Part shown: one piece after another, positions 16,081 to 24,214 of the stretch
Layout of the letters: every line of letters begins with the position of its first letter
Numbering within the stretch: the stretch's first letter is position 1
From: JABFRJ01 sp031374735
GTDB taxonomy: Bacteria > Pseudomonadota > Alphaproteobacteria > Rhizobiales > Hyphomicrobiaceae
Length of the DNA: 64,000 bases
Reading direction: 5' to 3'
Assembly (NCBI GenBank): GCA_031374735.1
Contig: JANMGQ010000060.1
Span: 1 to 64,000, forward strand
The notes under the pieces: model-generated
Seen by the model: the letters and a program-made list of their open reading frames with translations, nothing else
Database searches by the model: none
What the model was told of the DNA's origin: nothing
Program-made: the position numbers and the translations under genes

Positions 16081-17166
16081 TCAGTCGGCCGATTGGGGAG
16101 AATCCGCCTGGCGCTTGCGCGCGATCACGTCCAATCGGGACCTGATGACAGTAGGAAAACCGGCGCCCCGATAGGCGTTCCACGTCGGCAGTTCGTCAGC
16201 GCGGTGACACGCCACCTGCATTCCGTTCGCGTCGGACCGCAACATTGGACGTTCCGCCTTGCAGCGGTCGACGGCGAACGGGCAGCGCGTGTGGAACTTG
16301 CAGCCTGGCGGTGGATTGAGCGGGCTCGGCACGTCGCCCTGCAGTACACTTTTGGCGTCACGCGCCTTCGGCTCAGGATGCGGGACGGCGGCGAGCAGCG
16401 CCCGCGTGTAGGGATGCCTCGGCGACGTGGTCAACGTCGTCTTGTCACCGATCTCGACGATCTCGCCGAGATACATGACGGCGATGCGATCGGCGATATG
16501 ACGGACGACGGCCAGATCATGCGCGATGAAGATGTAGCTCAAGCCGAAGTCGCGCTTCAGGTCTCCCAGCAAGTTGATGACATGGGCCTGGATCGACACG
16601 TCCAGCGCCGAGACCGGCTCGTCGCACACGATCAACTCAGGCTTGGTAGCGAGTGCGCGCGCGATGCCGATGCGCTGGCGTTGGCCGCCGGAAAACTCAT
16701 GCGGAAAGCGGTCGGCGTGATAGGCGGCAAGGCCAACGACCGACAACAGCGCCTGCACCTCGCGTTCGATCTCATCCTCCGACAGGTCGAGGTGCAGCTG
16801 CATCGGCTCGGCCAGGAGGCGCCGGACCGACAGGCGCGGATTGAGCGAGGCGAACGGGTCCTGGAAAATCATCTGCGCCCGTCGCCGCAATCGCCGCAGG
16901 GGCTCCCGCTCCAAGGCGCCAACGTCGATGCCATCGAATGTCACTGTGCCCGATGAGGCCTCGATCAGCCGGAGCACAAGGCGCGCGAGCGTGGACTTGC
17001 CGCAGCCGGACTCTCCGACAACAGCCAATGTCTCTCCGCGCCTGAGTTGAAACGAGACGCCATCGACGGCCCGCACGCGGCCGATCTCGCGCTTCATCAC
17101 CAGGCCGCGCCTGACTGGGAAGTGCTTCACCAGAACTTTAACGTCGAGAAGCGCAGCGCCGGTCAT
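16081..17166 (-). CDS. dipeptide/oligopeptide-type ABC transporter ATPase (DppF-like)
   Basis: 361-aa ATPase that powers import together with its partner ATPase just upstream. Walker A GESGCGKSTLARL, signature FSGGQRQRIGIARAL and Walker B LIVCDEPVSALD are intact. The Opp/Dpp C-terminal extension with Cys-containing PPGCKFHTRCPFAVDRC is present. The start at 17166 overlaps the preceding stop by 4 bp (ATGA), which indicates translational coupling. It belongs to the minus-strand operon dppB-dppC-binding protein-amidohydrolase-dppD-dppF running from 23246 down. The substrate is unknown; the amidohydrolase in the operon suggests an amide, urea or heterocyclic compound rather than a simple dipeptide. 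Confidence 0.9.
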   Translation of the reverse strand: MTGAALLDVKVLVKHFPVRRGLVMKREIGRVRAVDGVSFQLRRGETLAVVGESGCGKSTLARLVLRLIEASSGTVTFDGIDVGALEREPLRRLRRRAQMIFQDPFASLNPRLSVRRLLAEPMQLHLDLSEDEIEREVQALLSVVGLAAYHADRFPHEFSGGQRQRIGIARALATKPELIVCDEPVSALDVSIQAHVINLLGDLKRDFGLSYIFIAHDLAVVRHIADRIAVMYLGEIVEIGDKTTLTTSPRHPYTRALLAAVPHPEPKARDAKSVLQGDVPSPLNPPPGCKFHTRCPFAVDRCKAERPMLRSDANGMQVACHRADELPTWNAYRGAGFPTVIRSRLDVIARKRQADSPQSAD

Positions 17167-18182
17167 GCCGCAGAACTCCGCTCGATGGGCGCCAGCCAGC
17201 AGGCCACGCGGTGATCCGCTGCGAGCGTGCGCAGTGGCGGCTCGGCCGCGTTGCACTGCGTGGTCGCGAGGGCACAGCGCGGCGCGAAGCGGCATCCGGC
17301 CGGCATGTGTGCCAGATGCGGCACACTCCCCGGAATGGTCTGTAGCCGGCCGATGTCTTCGTCCATGCGTGGGATCGAGGCCAGCAGGCCGAGCGTGTAG
17401 GGATGCTGCGCGTCGGCGAAGATCTGCTCGACGGCGGCCTCTTCGACGATCTTGCCCGCGTACATGACAGCCACGCGGTGCGCCATTTCGGCGACCACGC
17501 CGAGATCGTGCGTGATCAAGATAACCGCGGTGCCAAGGGTCTTCTGCAGGCCACGCAACAGGTCGAGGATCTGCGCCTGGATGGTGACGTCGAGCGCGGT
17601 GGTCGGCTCGTCGGCGATCAGCAGCTGCGGAGCACAGGCGAGCGCGATGGCAATCATGACACGCTGGCGCATGCCGCCAGACAGCTGATGCGGAAACTCA
17701 TCGATGCGCACTTCAGGACTGGGGATGCGCACCAGTCGCAGCATTTCGATGGCCCGCTCGCGTGCGGCAGCCTTGCTCAGTCCCTTGTGCCGCCGCAAGC
17801 TCTCGGCAATCTGCCAGCCGACGCGCGCCACAGGATTGAGCGACGTCATCGGTTCCTGAAAGATCATCGACAGGCGCAGGCCCCTGAGATCTTCGATGTC
17901 GCGGCGCGGCTTCCCGATCAGCTCTTCGCCCGCGAGCCGGATCGATCCGCCGACGGTCTTGCCCGGCGGCTCCGGCACCAGCCGCATGATCGAGAGGGCC
18001 GTCACGCTCTTGCCCGAGCCGGACTCTCCAACGATGGCGAGCGTCATGCCGGCGTCAACCGTAAAGGATACATCGTCGACGGCCTTCAGGACGCCAGCAC
18101 TGGTTTGGAAATGCGTCTTAAGTCCCTCGACGGCCAGGAGTGGGCCTGCCGACGACGTCGCATCCTTGGAAGTCTCTGTCAT
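17163..18182 (-). CDS. dipeptide/oligopeptide-type ABC transporter ATPase (DppD-like)
   Basis: 339-aa ATPase with Walker A VGESGSGKSVTALSIMRL, signature QLSGGMRQRVMIAIAL, Walker B LLIADEPTTALD, and the DppD/OppD tail carrying AGCRFAPRCALATTQC. Start set at ATG 18182, which follows GAGGTGG at a proper distance and lies 14 bp after the amidohydrolase stop. It forms the heterodimeric motor with the DppF-like product. All catalytic elements are intact, in contrast to the paralogue at 44860-45840, where the codon right after the Walker B/D-loop region has become a stop. Confidence 0.9.
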   Translation of the reverse strand: MTETSKDATSSAGPLLAVEGLKTHFQTSAGVLKAVDDVSFTVDAGMTLAIVGESGSGKSVTALSIMRLVPEPPGKTVGGSIRLAGEELIGKPRRDIEDLRGLRLSMIFQEPMTSLNPVARVGWQIAESLRRHKGLSKAAARERAIEMLRLVRIPSPEVRIDEFPHQLSGGMRQRVMIAIALACAPQLLIADEPTTALDVTIQAQILDLLRGLQKTLGTAVILITHDLGVVAEMAHRVAVMYAGKIVEEAAVEQIFADAQHPYTLGLLASIPRMDEDIGRLQTIPGSVPHLAHMPAGCRFAPRCALATTQCNAAEPPLRTLAADHRVACWLAPIERSSAA

Positions 18183-18195
18183 TGGCAGCGCCACC

Positions 18196-19626
18196 TCACT
18201 CCCGCTCGCCGCCGAACACCAGCGGCGAAACATCGAGATGCGAACGCTTGGCCCAATCGAGCTGGCGCACCTGCGGCAGCAGGCGCTGCTGCGTCGCCTC
18301 GAGGTCGGCCGCGGCGGCTTCGTGGTCGAGCGTCGTCACCTTGCCATCCCTGACCACCTGCGCGCCGTCGATGAACACGTGTCGGACGGCACGGTCGGCC
18401 GCGACATAGATCAGGCTGCGCAGCGGATCGCGCACTGGTCGCATCGCCGGGCAGGTGGTGTCGACCATGACGAGATCAGCCTTGGCGCCCGGCGCGAGGC
18501 GGCCGATGTCATCGCGCCCGAGCGCCTTCGCTCCACTCAGCGTGGCGGCGTTGAAGATGTCGCTGGTGCGGAGATCAAACGGATCCTGGGCCACGATGCG
18601 CGACGCATAAAGCGCGTGCCGCAACTCTTCGAGCATGTTGTGCGGGTACGTGTCGGTGCCGATGCCGACATTGACGCCGCGGCGGATGTAGCCGCCAACT
18701 GTCTGCATGGTGATGCCGCGACGGACAAACACCGTCGGGCAATGGGCGACCGTGGTGCCATGCTCCAACAGCGTGCCGAGGTCGTCGCGCTTTGGCCAAT
18801 GGGCGTGCGTGTGGTGGTCGAGGAAAATGCTGTGGCCGATGATGCTCGTTGGTCCGAGCACGCCAAGCGAGAGCAACCACTCGATCGGCGTCATGCCATG
18901 ACGCCGCGTGATCTCGTGGAATTCCACCGTCGACTGCGCGGCGTGGATCTGAAACGGCAGTTTCAGCCGCTGCGCCTCGGCGTAGGAGTCGCGGATCAAC
19001 TCAGCAGAGCAGGTATCGATCTGCGACGGCGCGATCATGCCTGACAGGCGCCGGCTCGGATGTTTGCCCGCCGACGCGACGACTGCGAGAGCCGTGTCCA
19101 TGGAACGGCGTGCTGCGACGTCGTCCCACTCGTATTTTACGACATGGCCGTTGTCCGTGTACCAGCGCGCGGAGCGATACATGGGCGCGAGCACGCCGCG
19201 AATGCCGCTGGCAGCGATCAAATCGACCCAGCCGTCATAGGCGACGGACAAGTCAACCAGCGTCGTCACGCCAGACAACATGGCCTCGCACAGCGCAACC
19301 TTCGCCGATGATCCCACACCCGCCGCATCAGGCCGCAGCAGCGGCATGATTTCATACAGCGACGAATTGTAGAGCTTCTTGGAGCCAATCTCGTCCGTCC
19401 ACCCCTTGTTGAGCGGCTCCGATGCCGGGTGCGAGTGGATATTGACGAGGCCGGGCATGACCATGAAGCCGCGCCCGTCGATCTCGCGGTCGGCCACGCC
19501 GGCAAACGCGCCGCCGACGTGAACAAGCTTGTCACCGCTGAAGGCGACATCGCCGCGGCTGTAGCGATGCGCGCCGTTCTCAAAGGCGACGATCCAGTCG
19601 ATGTTGCGGATGACAGTCGTGGTCAT
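18196..19626 (-). CDS. metal-dependent amidohydrolase (chlorohydrolase/deaminase family)
   Basis: 476-aa TIM-barrel hydrolase, probably cytoplasmic. The metal-binding elements are complete: HxH in PGLVNIHSHPASE (His64 and His66), a barrel His in LPFQIHAAQSTVEF, a further His in IIGHSIFLDH and the Asp in VGIGTDTYPHN. It acts on a C-N bond of an unknown small molecule, by deamination or amide hydrolysis. Being inside an ABC importer operon, between the binding protein and the ATPases, suggests that it processes the imported compound. It is homologous to the product of 43340-44863, which lacks the HxH motif. ATG 19626 was chosen (MTTTVIRN); the longer frame adds an Arg-rich non-homologous stretch. 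Confidence 0.88.
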   Translation of the reverse strand: MTTTVIRNIDWIVAFENGAHRYSRGDVAFSGDKLVHVGGAFAGVADREIDGRGFMVMPGLVNIHSHPASEPLNKGWTDEIGSKKLYNSSLYEIMPLLRPDAAGVGSSAKVALCEAMLSGVTTLVDLSVAYDGWVDLIAASGIRGVLAPMYRSARWYTDNGHVVKYEWDDVAARRSMDTALAVVASAGKHPSRRLSGMIAPSQIDTCSAELIRDSYAEAQRLKLPFQIHAAQSTVEFHEITRRHGMTPIEWLLSLGVLGPTSIIGHSIFLDHHTHAHWPKRDDLGTLLEHGTTVAHCPTVFVRRGITMQTVGGYIRRGVNVGIGTDTYPHNMLEELRHALYASRIVAQDPFDLRTSDIFNAATLSGAKALGRDDIGRLAPGAKADLVMVDTTCPAMRPVRDPLRSLIYVAADRAVRHVFIDGAQVVRDGKVTTLDHEAAAADLEATQQRLLPQVRQLDWAKRSHLDVSPLVFGGERE

Positions 19627-19715
19627 GTTGTGGGCTTTCGATCGGTGGCGGCGTTCGGGTCTGCGCAACTCTTGTCGTCGCTGCATTCCTTAATCAAGAC
19701 GCATGCATTCCGCCT

Positions 19716-19742
19716 CCCTCTCCCCCAGAAATGGGGAGAGGG
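19716..19742. other. intra-operon hairpin between the binding protein and amidohydrolase genes
   Basis: Perfect 10-bp stem CCCTCTCCCC/GGGGAGAGGG with a 7-nt loop, 36 bp after the binding-protein stop. There is no T-run, so it may protect the 3' end of the dppBC-binding protein message or attenuate transcription. Many Hyphomicrobiales have similar CCCTCTCCCC palindromes between genes. Confidence 0.5.
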
Positions 19743-19777
19743 AAGCGGAGCGCGCTTGTGGTCGTCGCAGAATGGCC

Positions 19778-21358
19778 TCACTTCAAGAACTTCAGATCGA
19801 GGCCTTTGTAGAGGCCGCAGCCGTAGATGTTGTGCGCCTTGAACGGGGCGAGCTTGGCCGAGTAACCGATCTTCATCGGCTCATGGTAGAGCGGGATCCA
19901 CACGGCCGCGCGGTGCACCTGCTCGAGCACTTCGCCATAGGCTGACGCGCGGTCGGCGTCGTTGGTTGCGGCCATGCCCTTGTCTAGCAACGCGTCGGTT
20001 TTGGCATCCTTCCAGTTCATCCGGTTGGGCGTCGGCGCGTTGGTCGAACGGAAGTACAAGTTCAGCGCATCGCCGGCCGAGATGTAGGGAAAGCTCATGC
20101 CGAACAGGTCGAACTCTTGCGTCGCGAGCTTGCCCCAGGCGACCGTCGCGTCGAACAGCTGAACCTTCACGTCGATGCCGATCTTGCGCAGATCGCCCTG
20201 CACGGCTTCGGCGAGCTTCTGCCAGGTCGAACCCGTGAAGCCATAGAGAGTCGGCTCTATCTTCTTGCCGTTGCGCTGGCGGAAACCATCGGCGCCTTTG
20301 GTGAAGCCCGCGTCATCGAGCATCTTGTTGGCTGTCGCGACATTTGTCTTGATCAGGTCGCCGTCGATCTTTTTGTTCCAATCCAGCGCCTGCTGGCTGA
20401 TGTAGCTATATGCGGGCTCCACCTCGCCGAAGTACTGGTTCTTGGCGATCGAGGCCTGGTCGACGGCCATCACCATCGCACGCCGCAGAGCCTCGTCGTT
20501 GACCTCGGCCTTGTCGATCTTGAAGCCTATGAAATAGGTCCAGAACGCTTCCTTGGACTCGACGAGCTTGGTCGCAGGGTTGCCGCGAATGACGCGGAAG
20601 CCCGAGTACGGAATATATTGCGTCACCTGGCTCTGGCCGGTCATGAGAGCTGCCAGCCGCGTGTTCTCCTCGGGCACGATCTTCCAGATCACCTCTTGCA
20701 CCTGCGCTGGTCCGCGGTTCTCAGAAATTGGCGGCCCCCAGGTGTAGGCGTCATGGCGCTTCAGCTTCATCTCGTTGCGCGGCGTCCAGTCGACCCAGCA
20801 GAACGGGCCGGTGCCGTTGAAGCCTTTGACGCCGAAGTCAGCGCCGAGCTTCGTCACGGTGTCTTTGTCGATGACGACGGCGAAGCTCTGGCTCAGCTGA
20901 TAAAGCAGTTCCGAGTAGGGCGAGTTGAGCTTGTATTCGACGGTATAGTCGTCCTTGGCCGTGATGTCGGCGACCTTGCCGGCGCGCCAGCGCACGGGTG
21001 ACTTCGTCTCCGGATCGATCCAGCGCTTCAAGGAGTAGACGACATCGTCGGCCTTCATGGCCTTGCCGTCGCAGAATTTTACGTCCTTGCGCAGGTTGAA
21101 CACGTAGGTGAGGCCGTCGGGGCTCATGGTCCAGCTGTCGGCGAGGCCGGGCTTCAGCGTCTTCATGTCGAAGTCGAGTGACACCAGCGTGTCAGCCAGC
21201 ATGAACAGCACTTCGGATGCGGCCCGCGCGGTTGAGCGCGGCGGGTCATAGCGATCGCTGTCGACCTCGCGCACGATGGTCACGGATTGCGCGTGCACCA
21301 GCGGCACACTCCACGTGCTCATCAACATCGTTGCACCAAGCAGTGCTTTCAGTCGCAT
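19778..21358 (-). CDS. ABC transporter solute-binding protein, family 5
   Basis: 526-aa periplasmic binding protein with a clear signal peptide (MRLKALLGATMLMSTWSVPLVHAQ). Family-5 landmarks are EVLFMLADTLVSLD, LKPGLADSWTMSPDGLTYVFNLRKDV with FCDGKAMKADDVVYSLKRW, and PLYHEPMKIGYS near the end. It captures the ligand for the permease encoded just upstream (dppB and dppC). It is the only binding protein found with the two neighbouring Dpp-type systems (16-28 kb), so it may serve both. Ligand class cannot be inferred from the fold. Confidence 0.92.
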   Translation of the reverse strand: MRLKALLGATMLMSTWSVPLVHAQSVTIVREVDSDRYDPPRSTARAASEVLFMLADTLVSLDFDMKTLKPGLADSWTMSPDGLTYVFNLRKDVKFCDGKAMKADDVVYSLKRWIDPETKSPVRWRAGKVADITAKDDYTVEYKLNSPYSELLYQLSQSFAVVIDKDTVTKLGADFGVKGFNGTGPFCWVDWTPRNEMKLKRHDAYTWGPPISENRGPAQVQEVIWKIVPEENTRLAALMTGQSQVTQYIPYSGFRVIRGNPATKLVESKEAFWTYFIGFKIDKAEVNDEALRRAMVMAVDQASIAKNQYFGEVEPAYSYISQQALDWNKKIDGDLIKTNVATANKMLDDAGFTKGADGFRQRNGKKIEPTLYGFTGSTWQKLAEAVQGDLRKIGIDVKVQLFDATVAWGKLATQEFDLFGMSFPYISAGDALNLYFRSTNAPTPNRMNWKDAKTDALLDKGMAATNDADRASAYGEVLEQVHRAAVWIPLYHEPMKIGYSAKLAPFKAHNIYGCGLYKGLDLKFLK

Positions 21359-21420
21359 GATCGTCTCCCGTTTTAAGTTCGGTTCGCTCTGTTGCTTTCA
21401 GGTTCTGGTCAGTGGTTCTC

Positions 21421-22308
21421 TCACATGTTGCGCATGCGAGGATCGAGGGCGTCGCGCAGCGCGTCGCCAAGCATGTTGGCGCACAGCACCATGACGAAGA
21501 TCGCAAGGCTCGGGATGGTCGCGATGTGGGCCGCAAAGAACAAGGCGTCGCGGCCTTGAGCGGCCATCATGCCGAGTTCCGCGAGCGGCGGTCGCGCGCC
21601 GAGACCGAGGAAGCTCAACGCCGCGCCAATCAGGATAACCTGGCCAAAGCGCAGCGTCAGGAACACGAACACCGAGCCAATACAATTGAGCCCGAGATAG
21701 CGGATGATCAGCGTGCGGTCCGATAGACCGATGGCGCGTCCAGCCTCCATGTACTCCTGGCCCATCACGACCAACGCCGCCGAGCGCGTGATGCGCGCGA
21801 CGTCAGGGATGGCCGCGAGCGAGAGCGCGATGATCACAGGCGTCGTGCCCGGGCCGATAACCGCTGCCACGGCAAGCCCAAGCAGAATGGCTGGGAATGA
21901 CAGCATCACGTCGACAGTGCGCATCACGGGTGTGTCGAGCCGCGGAAAGTATGCTGCGGCCATGCCGAGCATGACGCCCGTGCCGCCGCCGAAAATTACA
22001 GCCAGAAAACCGGTGAGCAACGTGGTGCGCGTCCCATAGAGCAGTCGCGAAAGAAGATCGCGACCCTGTTGATCCGTGCCGAGCAGAAACGCGCGCGCGC
22101 CGCCGTCCATGAACGATGGCGGCAGGAACGGCGCGAATCCCGTTTGGTAGGGATCATACGGCGCGATCAGCGGTGCCAGAATTGCGAGCACGATGATGAG
22201 CAGCAATGTGCCACCCGCCAGCACAATCGTCGCATCGCGTCGCGTGCGCGCAAGGCGGCTGGTAGGTGCCGGCAAAGTGTCGTTGGGAGAAGCGGCGGCG
22301 ATGCTCAT
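21421..22308 (-). CDS. ABC transporter permease (DppC-like)
   Basis: 295-aa inner-membrane permease. An N-terminal membrane helix (LAGGTLLLIIVLAILAPLIA) is followed by the extracytoplasmic loop with LLGTDQQGRDLLSRLLYGTR, typical of DppC/OppC, and the EAA-like coupling loop EYMEAGRAIGLSDRTLIIRY. The usual C-terminal SFLGLGARPPLAELGMM segment is present. The ATG at 22308 overlaps the dppB stop by 4 bp, so the pair is translationally coupled. Confidence 0.9.
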   Translation of the reverse strand: MSIAAASPNDTLPAPTSRLARTRRDATIVLAGGTLLLIIVLAILAPLIAPYDPYQTGFAPFLPPSFMDGGARAFLLGTDQQGRDLLSRLLYGTRTTLLTGFLAVIFGGGTGVMLGMAAAYFPRLDTPVMRTVDVMLSFPAILLGLAVAAVIGPGTTPVIIALSLAAIPDVARITRSAALVVMGQEYMEAGRAIGLSDRTLIIRYLGLNCIGSVFVFLTLRFGQVILIGAALSFLGLGARPPLAELGMMAAQGRDALFFAAHIATIPSLAIFVMVLCANMLGDALRDALDPRMRNM

Positions 22309-23246
22309 GACCGGTTCACCCGCGGATCGAGCAAGCCGTAGAGCACATCGACGATCAGGTTGATGATCACGAAGGACATCGCCAACACCAGAATGGCGCC
22401 TTGAGCCAGTGGCATATCGCTCGCAAGGATAGCGCCGACAGCCAGACGGCCGACGCCGGGCCACGAGTAGATGCTCTCTGTCACGACAGCGCCGCCGAGC
22501 AGATATCCCGCCTGCAATCCAACCAGCGTGACAATGGGAATGAGCGCATTACGTAGCGCATGTCGGATGATCACCGTCGGTTCGCGCAGCCCCTTGGCGC
22601 GCGCCGTGCGCACGAAATCGGCCTTCAGCACATCGAGCACGGAAGCACGCGTCATGCGCGCAACGGGGCCAACAAAGATGAAGCCAAGCGTTAAAGCCGG
22701 CAGGATGATGTGGCTGAGGCCCTGCGCGGTCCACAGCGGTCCGCCGCGTCCGAGGAAGGGCAGCAGCTGCCATTTGTAGCCAAGATACTGCAACAACAGC
22801 AGTCCGATGAAAAATACCGGCATCGACACACCGGCCACCGACAGCGCCATCACACCGCGGTCGATGATGCCCCTGTGGTTGATGGCGGCGATTGTGCCCA
22901 TGGCAATGCCGGTCGGCACCGCCCACACAAGGCACGCGAACATCAGCTCAGCCGTGGCTCCGACGGCGGAGGCGAGTTCCGTAGCAACCGACGTGTTGTT
23001 GATCATCGACTTGCCGAGGTCGCCGTGCGCGATGCGCACCACATAGCGCCAGAACTGCACGTACGCCGGCTGATCAAGCCCCATTTCAACGCGGATACGA
23101 TCGACCACATCGGCCGTCGCCGATGGGCCTGCGATCACCTGCGCGGGATCACCGGGGGCAAGCTTGATCAGCAGAAAGCCGAAGATCAGCACCCCGCATA
23201 GAACGGGGATCGCGAGCAAAAGGCGATATGCAACTTGCTGCCCCAT
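22305..23246 (-). CDS. ABC transporter permease (DppB-like)
   Basis: 313-aa inner-membrane permease and first gene of its operon. It opens with the family start (RLLLAIPVLCGVLIFGFLLIKLAPGDP), contains the coupling loop DFVRTARAKGLREPTVIIRH and ends with MPLAQGAILVLAMSFVIINL and the DVLYGLLDPRVN tail. That tail is the same segment that survives alone as the remnant at 41073-41213. The promoter should lie in the 158 bp separating it from the deacetylase gene; I do not see clear hexamers there. Confidence 0.9.
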   Translation of the reverse strand: MGQQVAYRLLLAIPVLCGVLIFGFLLIKLAPGDPAQVIAGPSATADVVDRIRVEMGLDQPAYVQFWRYVVRIAHGDLGKSMINNTSVATELASAVGATAELMFACLVWAVPTGIAMGTIAAINHRGIIDRGVMALSVAGVSMPVFFIGLLLLQYLGYKWQLLPFLGRGGPLWTAQGLSHIILPALTLGFIFVGPVARMTRASVLDVLKADFVRTARAKGLREPTVIIRHALRNALIPIVTLVGLQAGYLLGGAVVTESIYSWPGVGRLAVGAILASDMPLAQGAILVLAMSFVIINLIVDVLYGLLDPRVNRS

Positions 23247-23404
23247 GCGACGCCTCCCCTACGTGAAACCCACCTCAAGTTAGGCACAGCCCGGCAGAAA
23301 GGCGAGCGGCAAATTTCATCGTTCCGTGGTGAAAAACTATACCGATGGACGCTCTGGGGGCACATGGACACTGCTGCTCAAAGGCTTGGCAACGGCGCGC
23401 AGCG

Positions 23405-24208
23405 TCAAGTCTGCCGATGATGGTGATCCGCGATCGCCGCGCCGGTCGTCACCCACGTGGAGGCATCGGCCCGCATGCGACTGAGCAGTGCATCCAGCAC
23501 TCGCAGCTGGGCCGGCCGCCCCGCGATCCAATCATGCAGGGTCAGAACGAAAAGCCCGCCGCGCTCGGCCGTTGCTTCGTAGTCGAAGATCCACTCGGCC
23601 AGAACCTGATCGGGGCCTGTCGGCGGCCAGCGGTCTGCGAGCCCTGTCAGCTTGAAACGGGCCGTGTCCTCGCGGGCCCAGGAAATCGGCAACTCAGTGA
23701 CGCCGTCGACGCAATAGGGCCAATCCATGCCCGCGAGCGAGCTGTCATAGAGACGAAGGCGTTGAAGCTCCTTGAGCATATGGCGGGTCATTTCCCAGCC
23801 GGGCGCGCGAAACCCACGTGGCAGCTGACCGGTCTGGTCTCGGAAGATCTGGATCGACCGTTCCAGAGCCGCGGTGAATTCATCATCCGAAATGTCCCGC
23901 ACTGCCTCATGTGCATAGCCGTGCAGCGCAACCTCATGCCCTACCGGGAGCAGCGAAGGCAGCAGCGTTGGCGTGCGTTCGGCAACGAGAGCCGGCACGA
24001 AGAAGGTCGCCGACGTCTCGTGTCGCGCCAGCACCTCTTGGATCGCCTTCAAGCCGTGACGCAGGCCATGCTGGCGTTGCTCAAGCTCTGCGATGAAATG
24101 AAGTTCAGGTTCCGCGCGGGTGCGCCACAGCAGCGGTGTATCCGCATCGACATCGATCGAGATCATGACAGCCGCAGTCTTGCCATCCGGCCAGCTGTAC
24201 GTCGTCAT
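23405..24208 (-). CDS. NodB-fold (polysaccharide deacetylase family) hydrolase without signal peptide
   Basis: 267-aa enzyme of carbohydrate esterase family 4 fold. Motif 1 is SIDVDADT, motif 2 is HEVALHGYAHE (metal His pair) and motif 3 is RGFRAPGWEMT. The N-terminus has no signal peptide or membrane anchor, so it acts in the cytoplasm; the best-known cytoplasmic relatives are PuuE-type allantoinases and the HpPgdA-like imide hydrolases rather than peptidoglycan deacetylases. It starts 6 bp after the stop of the fused ATPase gene, preceded by AGGAG, so it belongs to that transporter operon and may open a cyclic amide or imide after import. The substrate is unproven. Confidence 0.82.
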   Translation of the reverse strand: MTTYSWPDGKTAAVMISIDVDADTPLLWRTRAEPELHFIAELEQRQHGLRHGLKAIQEVLARHETSATFFVPALVAERTPTLLPSLLPVGHEVALHGYAHEAVRDISDDEFTAALERSIQIFRDQTGQLPRGFRAPGWEMTRHMLKELQRLRLYDSSLAGMDWPYCVDGVTELPISWAREDTARFKLTGLADRWPPTGPDQVLAEWIFDYEATAERGGLFVLTLHDWIAGRPAQLRVLDALLSRMRADASTWVTTGAAIADHHHRQT

Positions 24209-24214
24209 GACCGG

